From assembly GCA_025351525.1 (NCBI GenBank), contig JANXVV010000311.1, positions 1 to 7,258 on the forward strand: a DNA stretch of 7,258 nucleotides. The letters run 5' to 3'. The notes under the pieces were generated by a model. It did not search any database. It was not told the DNA's origin and was given only the letters and a program-made list of their open reading frames with translations. Below, one piece after another: positions 1-5,438 of this stretch. The position numbers and the translations under genes were made by a program. Positions within the stretch are counted from its first letter, which is position 1. Each line of letters opens with the position of its first letter. Origin of the DNA: Humisphaera sp. GTDB lineage: Bacteria > Planctomycetota > Phycisphaerae > Tepidisphaerales > Tepidisphaeraceae.

Positions 1-21
1 GCGGCAGTCCCCAGCCGCCAT

Positions 22-161
22 ACGGATTTTGGAGGGCGGTCGTCCTCGTCCGCCGCAGCGGCGGCAGGGGACTGCCGCCCTCCAGCAGTCGCACGGATTC
101 TGGAGGGCAGTTGTCCTCGACCGCTACAGCGGCGGCAGGGGACTGCCGCCCTCCAGCCGCC
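22..161. repeat. Two tandem copies of a ~71-nt GC-rich palindromic repeat
   Basis: Copy A runs from about 22 to 92 and copy B from about 93 to 161; both begin ACGGATT and differ at only about six positions over the first ~65 bases. Each copy is a nested inverted repeat. In copy A the outer arms TGGAGGGCGG (30-39) and CCGCCCTCCA (75-84) pair over 10 bp, GTCC (42-45) pairs with GGAC (69-72), and an inner stem CCGCCGC (50-56) faces GCGGCGG (58-64). Copy B keeps 8 bp of the outer stem (101-108 with 148-155) and a 5-bp inner stem (121-125 with 128-132). Bases 1-21 look like a degenerate end of a further copy. It lies just upstream of tssK. It has the character of a dispersed extragenic palindrome family, but copy number elsewhere cannot be seen here. 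The open frame through it (29-238) is repeat-derived and not called as a gene. Confidence 0.85.
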
Positions 162-241
162 GTGGGCGAACCTTGAAAAAATCGCGCAAGGTCGTTGAGT
201 GTGTCGGATGGGAACGTCGTAGTTTAGATTGGGTGTAGACG

Positions 242-1633
242 ATGTCTGAAAACGGACAAGTTCATTGGCACGAAGGTCTTTTCCTTCAGCCGCACCACCT
301 GCAGTGGATGCAGCGGCAATTCGGGGAAGAGATGGTTGCCGCGCGCCGTCTAACCTGGTCGTACCCCTACGGCGTGGTCGAGGCGAGGCTGTCCTCCGAT
401 GCGCTGGAAAACATGCTCGTGCAGTTCGACGCGTTAAAAGTGGTCATGCCGAGCGGTTTGGTGGTCAGCGTTCCGGAGAACACGCATCTGCCCGCACTGG
501 ACATCAAGCAGGCATTCCAATCGACGAGCGGCGCATTCACGATTCGGCTGGGTGTGCCTCTGTGGCGCGCGAACGGCGCAAACACCGTCGAGGCGGAGCG
601 GGCCGACACGGGCCAGCTCAAACGACTCTACCGCGTGAAGGAACTTCAGCGACCGGATGAGAATTCCGGTGAAAACGCTCAACCGGTGCAGATGCGACAG
701 ATCAACGCCCGTCTGCTTCTGGAAGGCGATGACGCCGGGGACATGGAAGTCCTTCCCCTGGTGCGCATCGGGCGCATCGCCGGTCAGGATGCGGGGCTTC
801 CGCGGAAGGATCCGGCGTTTGTCGCGCCGTGCCTGGTGCTGGCCGGTTCGCCCGTGCTTCGCGAACTGGTCCGCGACCTCGCCCACCACGTCGAGGCGCG
901 CCGCTCGGAATTGGTTGCCAAAGTCGTCCGCGGCGGTTTCACCGTCGACACGATGCGGGGCCCGCAGATCGCCCAAATCTTTCGGCTGCGAACCCTCAAC
1001 CGCTTCGGCGCCCGGCTTCGGCATCTCTGGCAGGCGCCCGCCGTCACCCCCTTCGAGACCTATCTGGAACTTCGCGATCTGCTCGGTGAATTGGCCGCCC
1101 TGCAACCCGATCGCGACGAATACGAAGTGTCGGATTACGACCACGACAACCCAAGCGTTCCGTTCAGCGAACTATCGCGCAAAATCCGCAAGTTCATCGT
1201 GCCCGAGGGCAATGAAGGGTGGGGTGAAAAGAAGTTTCAGCGCGGCGAGCGGATGCTGTCGGTCGACCTCACCCCCGAGGAACTCACGGCCCCCAATGAG
1301 TATTTCCTGGGCATTCGCACCGGTCAGGATCCGCGCGGCGTCGCGTCCCTGGTGGAGGATGCCGACCGCTTCAAGTTCATGGCCAAAAGTCTCATTCGCG
1401 CCGCAGTATGGGGCGTGTCGCTGGCCGAGGAGCGAAACCCGCCGCCCCAGCTTCCCGCGCATTCGGGACTCAGTTACTTCCGCGTCCTCCGCACCGACAA
1501 CCCCACCAGCGTGCGAATGTGGGAACGAATCGTGAAGGAGGCATCGATCTCCCTGCGATGGCCGGACGTCGAAACTTCGGATTTTGCCGCCTCGCTATTT
1601 TGGACCGTTCCGCAAACCGAGGTGAAACGATGA
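242..1633 (+). CDS. tssK: TssK, type VI secretion baseplate subunit
   Basis: A 463-residue protein of the TssK/ImpJ/VasE family. In characterised systems TssK is a trimeric cytoplasmic adaptor linking the TssEFG baseplate wedges to the TssJLM membrane complex. The family N-terminal signature is clear at residues 9-21 (WHEGLFLQPHHLQ). Residues 190-206 carry the PAFVAPCLVLAGSPVL block that precedes the helical middle domain, and residues 274-311 hold the YLELRDLLGEL and DYDHDNPSVPFSEL blocks typical of TssK; the remainder is the C-terminal head domain thought to contact TssL/M. Length is slightly above the usual ~440-450. The start is firm: an in-frame TAG (236-238) lies just upstream and the next Met is residue 23. 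Only a weak GGGTG (231-235) serves as ribosome site. No convincing promoter is visible in 162-241. The stop overlaps the next ORF by ATGA, so the genes are co-translated. Confidence 0.93.
   Translation: MSENGQVHWHEGLFLQPHHLQWMQRQFGEEMVAARRLTWSYPYGVVEARLSSDALENMLVQFDALKVVMPSGLVVSVPENTHLPALDIKQAFQSTSGAFTIRLGVPLWRANGANTVEAERADTGQLKRLYRVKELQRPDENSGENAQPVQMRQINARLLLEGDDAGDMEVLPLVRIGRIAGQDAGLPRKDPAFVAPCLVLAGSPVLRELVRDLAHHVEARRSELVAKVVRGGFTVDTMRGPQIAQIFRLRTLNRFGARLRHLWQAPAVTPFETYLELRDLLGELAALQPDRDEYEVSDYDHDNPSVPFSELSRKIRKFIVPEGNEGWGEKKFQRGERMLSVDLTPEELTAPNEYFLGIRTGQDPRGVASLVEDADRFKFMAKSLIRAAVWGVSLAEERNPPPQLPAHSGLSYFRVLRTDNPTSVRMWERIVKEASISLRWPDVETSDFAASLFWTVPQTEVKR
1619..1624 (+). promoter_or_regulatory. 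Ribosome binding site for the 26-codon ORF
   Basis: GAGGTG lies 5 nt before the ATG at 1630, inside the last codons of tssK. It is a better Shine-Dalgarno match than anything before tssK or the tagF-like gene, and is the main sign that the short ORF is translated. Confidence 0.5.
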
Positions 1634-1710
1634 CAGAGGTGCTCGACGAGGCGCTTGCCGACAAAAGTGAGGCGGCGAACGAAAGACTCGCCGCAAACAT
1701 GACTGAATGA
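1630..1710 (+). CDS. 26-aa ORF coupled to tssK and tagF by ATGA overlaps
   Basis: This ORF encodes MTEVLDEALADKSEAANERL followed by AANMTE. Its ATG overlaps the tssK stop in ATGA (1630-1633) and its TGA overlaps the tagF-like start in ATGA (1707-1710). A good GAGGTG sits 5 nt upstream of its start, while the tagF-like gene has no comparable site of its own. The peptide is acidic and probably helical, with no signal peptide, membrane segment or family I recognise. It could be a small T6SS accessory peptide, a leader that delivers ribosomes to tagF, or the decayed start of a gene once located here (tssL is often next to tssK). Three successive genes occupy three different frames with minimal overlaps, which argues for selected translational coupling. 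Whether the peptide itself matters is unknown. Confidence 0.5.
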   Translation: MTEVLDEALADKSEAANERLAANMTE

Positions 1711-2672
1711 CTGGAATAGATTTGGGCTCCTTTCTTCGCAAAATCTTCGGCTTTCCAAGCGGGCCTCAAGCCAATCTCGCTGTCTTCGGTAAGCATCCCG
1801 GCTGGGATGACCACATCGACGACATCGGTCTCGACACGGATCAACTGATCGCAGTGCGTCGGGAACTTTATCTCGGCGGGATCGCGGGCAACATTGACTC
1901 CGGTGAATGGGATAGGCTTGAACCCGGCTCACAGATCGAGTTCGGCCATGTCTTCGCATGGATTTTCGGGGAAGAGATCGTTGCCGGGCGACTGTGGGCG
2001 TCCAGTGATGGAAAGGGCCGCAGCCGATATCCCATGGTGATTGCAGCCCAGTGTGGCGGACACTCGCTCGATTGGGTGCTCGGTGAGGTGCTGCCTCGTC
2101 TGGAAAAGTTGGAGACCGATTGCCGCGCGGCCGTGGATGCATCCCGTATCCGACAGTTGGCCCAGACGTGTCGGCGGGAACTGGCGACCGCCGCCGCCGC
2201 ACCGGTGAAAGCGAAGGTCGCCTCGTCCGAACGCAAATCCCTTGCGCGTCTTGCGGAGAGTCCGGACCTGGGAGTCGCCCAATCGGGTTTGATTTCGCTC
2301 TTTTACCACATGCAAAAAGACATGGCCGCCTACTCCGCGGACGCGCGCGAGCCCAGGGCTGATGTCCGCCACGCTCCGCAGCGACCGGGTCATGTGCGCG
2401 TGCCTTGGTGTGCCCCCACGCCGGCCGAGGCGTTGTCGCTCTGGTCGGATTTCCTCAAAAATTATCTGGTGCCGCACGTTCCCATGCTTCTCATTATGCC
2501 AACCGGTCACCCCTGGTTGGATATCATCGTCGGCGACCCGACGCATTCCGAACTGTTCTGCCTGCGCGCTTCACGGCAGGCGATGGCCCTGACCACCGAA
2601 ATCCCCTATAGCGTTGACGAGGAGTTTGCGGCGCGCGTTCGGAGGCTCATCGCGGCCGCAAAACGAGAGTAG
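1707..2672 (+). CDS. tagF: TagF-like type VI secretion accessory protein
   Basis: A 321-residue protein resembling the TagF family (DUF2094), whose Pseudomonas member represses T6SS assembly post-translationally. Residues 25-41 (AVFGKHPGWDDHIDDIG) match the position of the family GFYGKLPxRGDFV opening. Residues 78-113 contain FGHVFAW and then SSDGKGRSRYPMVIA, the counterpart of the PSVDRVGRYFPLTLA block. The protein is longer than the ~220-residue proteobacterial TagF: after an Ala-rich linker (about 158-172) it has an extra C-terminal part with PMLLIMPTGHPWLDIIVGD (259-277). No signal peptide or clear membrane helix is seen. The start is bounded by an in-frame TGA (1704-1706) directly before the ATG, so initiation probably depends on ribosomes finishing the 26-codon ORF. 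It is the last gene of this + strand unit, ending 31 nt before the convergent cyclase gene. The family call is good; the regulatory role here is inferred. Confidence 0.75.
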   Translation: MTGIDLGSFLRKIFGFPSGPQANLAVFGKHPGWDDHIDDIGLDTDQLIAVRRELYLGGIAGNIDSGEWDRLEPGSQIEFGHVFAWIFGEEIVAGRLWASSDGKGRSRYPMVIAAQCGGHSLDWVLGEVLPRLEKLETDCRAAVDASRIRQLAQTCRRELATAAAAPVKAKVASSERKSLARLAESPDLGVAQSGLISLFYHMQKDMAAYSADAREPRADVRHAPQRPGHVRVPWCAPTPAEALSLWSDFLKNYLVPHVPMLLIMPTGHPWLDIIVGDPTHSELFCLRASRQAMALTTEIPYSVDEEFAARVRRLIAAAKRE

Positions 2673-2703
2673 GCCCTAAAAGACCCGGGATCCTCGCATT
2701 TGG

Positions 2704-4557
2704 CTATCCGGTCCCCTCCCCCCGGAGTACCGGAGCGAGGGGATCGGAGTGGCGGCTTTTTAATGTTGCGGCGGCACCGGTGGCGTAGATCAGGGGGTAG
2801 AGTTTCTCGAAGTACCAGAGTTTCGCGAAGTAGAATCCGATGGGAGTGGGCTCAAAATCGGAGTGAGTCAGCCGTGCCTGATCGAGGTAGGCGAGGCCGT
2901 TTTTCAATGCGATCGTTGGTTCGGTTGAGCATTCGGCGAGGGCTTGGAGGGCGAGCGAGGTTTCTTCGACGGAGCCGGGTGTTTGCGTGTCACCGCCCCA
3001 GCCTCCATCGGGATTTTGGGCGAGTGTCAGCCAGCCGATCGCGCGTCGCATCATGGCGGACGCGGCGGCATCGGGTAGTAGGGTTGAGAGCGCGGAGAGG
3101 ACGCGCGAGGTGCCGTAGGTGAAGTTCTGCTCGTTCTCGCCTGCTTCACTGCCGAACCACAGGGGTGCCCACGAACCATTCGACCGTTGCTGTTTGGCGA
3201 GATATTCGAGTGCGGCAATGGTTGCAGCTTTAACGCGCGCGGCCGTTTCTGGAGAGATCAAATCTTTCCAGATCGCCCAGGCATGAAGGGCGTGGGCGGT
3301 CAAATCCGCGCCGCTGCGATCGAAAGGCAATGCGCCCCAGCCACGGCAGAAGGTGGGCACGCCGCCGTCGCGATTTTGTAGATTGAGCAGCCAGGTGATG
3401 CCGAGGGCTACGGCTTCAATGACCTGCGGGTCTCGGAACCCCAGATGCCATAGGGCTATCAATGCGCCGGCGGTGTCATCGGCATCGGGGACACCGCCGG
3501 GTAAATCGGTCCATGCCCAACCTCCGGGGGCGGCGTGGGTGTAGGGATGAACCACCTTATACTGCTGGCCAAGCAACCAGTCGCGAAGGTGTTGGCGATC
3601 CGGCGTTGGTAGACTCGCCGGGAAATCGGGATGGCGCGCAAGGGCGTTGATCGACAGGGTGGTGACCCAGGTGGCGAGGTTGGTGTCGATCGGCCAACTT
3701 CCGTCCGGGCGCACCGAACGGAGAATGAAGTCGATGCCATTTTGTACGACAGGATGTGCAAGGTGACCGGCCCCGATCAGGCTCATCGTGACGAAACTGG
3801 TGAGGGGTGTTGCTTCGAGGAAACCCCCGCCTTCCGGTTGGATCGATTGAAGTACCCGAAGTGTTCGCGGCCCGATAACCCATCGCAGTACCCGGGTGAT
3901 CGGATTCCAAGTAGGGCGATGGAAATGGCGGACATGCCCCATCGCGATCAGCGCCGGCAGCGCATAGCTGACGACCGGCAGGCGGATGATCTGGAACCAT
4001 CGATGCGGGCACGCCGCCAACTCGAACGGGAGTTGGGGTATGTAGCGCCAAGCGGTTTTACCCGTTCCCAGGCGACCGGCCAACGCACATAGGGTCAGGA
4101 TAGGGACTGAGAAAGTTCGGTCTTTGCCGTAGCGATCCCCAATGGCCCGAGCAAGGATTTTGGGTTCGACCGAGCCGGCGGTGCGAGTCAGCCAGGCCTC
4201 CGCATTTGAGATGGGTATTCGCACTGTTTCGTCAGTATCGGCCGAGAGGGCGGCCCAACAGAGAGCCGTGGTGCTTATGTTGCTTGCGTTTCGGATCGTA
4301 TCGCCCCAACCACCGTCGGGGTTCTGCGTTTTTAGGAGCCAATTGATACCGAACTGTATCAAACGGTTCAGTGTCTCAATCGGCTCTATGAGATGGTTCG
4401 CGTTTGTATGTCGAACGTATAGTTTCAACGAGAAGAGTGCGGTCGCGGTGGACAAGGCGCTGCTGGAGAGTTCACCCTCCCAATGGCCTTGGGAATTTCG
4501 GGCGGCAAGCAGGCGGGCTGTTAGATCCTCGGATAGAGTGGGGGGATTGGCGTTCAC
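2704..4557 (-). CDS. Squalene-hopene cyclase family class II terpene cyclase
   Basis: A 617-residue protein if started at the GTG at 4557, which overlaps the stop of the preceding gene as GTGA; the frame is open to 4680 but that part only shadows the upstream gene. Class II cyclases protonate a polyprene and fold it into polycycles. The catalytic DXDD motif is DADD at 358-361, in the context PDADDTAGAL. Repeats of the QW type appear at 77-87 (QNPDGGWGD), 282-291 (RPDGSW), 394-403 (QNRDGG, Trp replaced), 456-463 and 513-523. Further family blocks are SGADLTAH (415-422), SVEETSLALQAL (529-540) and IGFYFAKLWYFEKLYPL (573-589). Both barrel domains seem present. The residue aligning with F365 of the Alicyclobacillus enzyme is Trp349 (GGWAW). 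The last ~15 residues come from a palindromic repeat. No signal peptide; these enzymes are usually monotopic membrane proteins. Squalene is the default substrate, but the neighbouring prenyl synthase leaves other polyprenes possible. Confidence 0.87.
   Translation of the reverse strand: MNANPPTLSEDLTARLLAARNSQGHWEGELSSSALSTATALFSLKLYVRHTNANHLIEPIETLNRLIQFGINWLLKTQNPDGGWGDTIRNASNISTTALCWAALSADTDETVRIPISNAEAWLTRTAGSVEPKILARAIGDRYGKDRTFSVPILTLCALAGRLGTGKTAWRYIPQLPFELAACPHRWFQIIRLPVVSYALPALIAMGHVRHFHRPTWNPITRVLRWVIGPRTLRVLQSIQPEGGGFLEATPLTSFVTMSLIGAGHLAHPVVQNGIDFILRSVRPDGSWPIDTNLATWVTTLSINALARHPDFPASLPTPDRQHLRDWLLGQQYKVVHPYTHAAPGGWAWTDLPGGVPDADDTAGALIALWHLGFRDPQVIEAVALGITWLLNLQNRDGGVPTFCRGWGALPFDRSGADLTAHALHAWAIWKDLISPETAARVKAATIAALEYLAKQQRSNGSWAPLWFGSEAGENEQNFTYGTSRVLSALSTLLPDAAASAMMRRAIGWLTLAQNPDGGWGGDTQTPGSVEETSLALQALAECSTEPTIALKNGLAYLDQARLTHSDFEPTPIGFYFAKLWYFEKLYPLIYATGAAATLKSRHSDPLAPVLRGEGTG
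2708..2747. repeat. 40-nt palindrome between convergent genes, possible terminator
   Basis: Bases 2708-2718 pair with 2737-2747 in an 11-bp stem with one G-T wobble; after two mismatches an inner CCGG/CCGG stem (2722-2725 with 2730-2733, counting wobble-free pairs) closes on the loop AGTA. For the + transcript a T5 run follows about 10 nt later (2757-2761), and for the - transcript a TCTTTT-like run follows around 2679-2684, so a loose bidirectional terminator is possible but not classical. The element lies inside the last codons of the cyclase gene and supplies its C-terminal residues. It contains CGGAGTACCG (2723-2732), also found in the palindrome at 7204-7258. Confidence 0.65.
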
Positions 4558-5438
4558 AGGCTCAGGTGTCCGAGGGCCAACAGGCCGTAGTAGGTATATT
4601 CGGTGTCGAGCATGTCGTCCGTCCAGTTGCCGTGGAATGAACCCAGGTTGGTCCACAGGGTGTCTATGTAATCGAGACACGGTTCCTGAATCGCACTGAG
4701 ATCCACCTGCATCCCGGCCAGCGCGTGAAGCGCGGTCGCGGTGGAGAGGAGATCGGGGATCGGTGCTTCGGGCAGGGCAAGAAACCCACCGTCGGGCCTA
4801 CAGCAATTCAGCAACCAGCGGCCTACTTCCGGATCGATCGGCTGGCCCAGATGCCGTAACAATGTGGCGGCGGCGGCGGTGGCGGGGGTGAGACCGACGG
4901 GGACATCTTCCTGATTGGAATAACCTCCGTCCGCCGCACGGAGTCGTTGAATGCAATCGAGCATGTCCAGTGGGCGGGGCCTGTCGAGATTCAGGTCTTG
5001 ATAGGAGGCTGCCGCGAGAAAGCAGCCATACAGGGTGCCGTGGAATTCCTTCATTTTCGGGTGGTTTGATTGAGACGGAGCGTAACCGCCATCCTGCGAA
5101 CGATGCCGTTCGATGCGTGCCGCGATACCGAGGCGCGGGGCCTCATCTCGAAGTATGGCGGGAAGATTTGCCCAGCACCTTGCCAGGCAACCGAGGTGGA
5201 CGAAATCGAGCGATTCACCGTCGCCGAAGGGGCGAAGGTAGGCGGCGATTTTGGCGTGGGGAATATCGGCGCGAAGGGCGATGAGTCCTTCGATGCCGAA
5301 GACGGTGTAGTACAGATCGCTGACGCCGGCGCGGTCTTTGAAACCACCGTCGTCGTTTTGCTGGCCGCGTAGAAAGTCGGCGACGAGGTCGGCGGCTTCA
5401 CCCAGCAACTTGGGCGACAGCCTCGCGACCTGGAGCAT
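4554..5438 (-). CDS. Prenyltransferase-beta-like alpha/alpha-barrel protein, zinc site degenerate
   Basis: A 294-residue protein of the prenyltransferase/squalene-oxidase repeat superfamily, closest in layout to Rab geranylgeranyltransferase beta subunits. Repeat turns DDGGF (29-33), QDGGYA (115-120), ADGGYS (169-174) and PDGGFL (215-220) are visible, and helices such as DLYYTVFGIEGL (41-52) and EYTYYGLLALGHL (280-292). Aligned from memory to rat RabGGTase beta (zinc ligands D238, C240, H290), Asp229 is kept but Cys becomes Leu231 and His becomes Tyr281, so protein prenylation is unlikely. It may be an accessory or scaffold to the cyclase, or bind a prenyl chain. I chose ATG 5438 because GAGG lies 6 nt upstream; a GTG at 5456 would add six residues. 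It overlaps the preceding gene by 41 nt and the next by 4 nt, implying tight co-expression. Sequence CFLAAASY and similar stretches are helix cores, not membrane spans. Confidence 0.78.
   Translation of the reverse strand: MLQVARLSPKLLGEAADLVADFLRGQQNDDGGFKDRAGVSDLYYTVFGIEGLIALRADIPHAKIAAYLRPFGDGESLDFVHLGCLARCWANLPAILRDEAPRLGIAARIERHRSQDGGYAPSQSNHPKMKEFHGTLYGCFLAAASYQDLNLDRPRPLDMLDCIQRLRAADGGYSNQEDVPVGLTPATAAAATLLRHLGQPIDPEVGRWLLNCCRPDGGFLALPEAPIPDLLSTATALHALAGMQVDLSAIQEPCLDYIDTLWTNLGSFHGNWTDDMLDTEYTYYGLLALGHLSL

Noticed and set aside
1..161. CRISPR array
   Set aside because: The two copies are adjacent without distinct spacers and each is a full nested palindrome.
173..229. Possible promoter for tssK (TTGAAA or TTGAGT with TAGTTT)
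   Set aside because: Spacings (about 41 or 19 nt) are poor and tssK probably belongs to a longer upstream operon.
29..238. 69-codon + strand frame at the left end
   Set aside because: It runs through the tandem palindromic repeats and its Arg/Pro/Gly-rich peptide is the translation of the repeat; no family resemblance.
434..1144. 236-codon minus frame opposite tssK
   Set aside because: Antisense shadow; tssK is unambiguous here.
657..1535. 292-codon + strand frame within tssK
   Set aside because: Ser/Arg/Pro-rich shadow of tssK in another frame.
4558..4680. 41-residue N-terminal extension of the cyclase from ATG 4680
   Set aside because: It would lie entirely within the upstream gene; the GTG at 4557 gives a 4-nt overlap and a normal family N-terminus (NSQGHWEGEL near residue 21).
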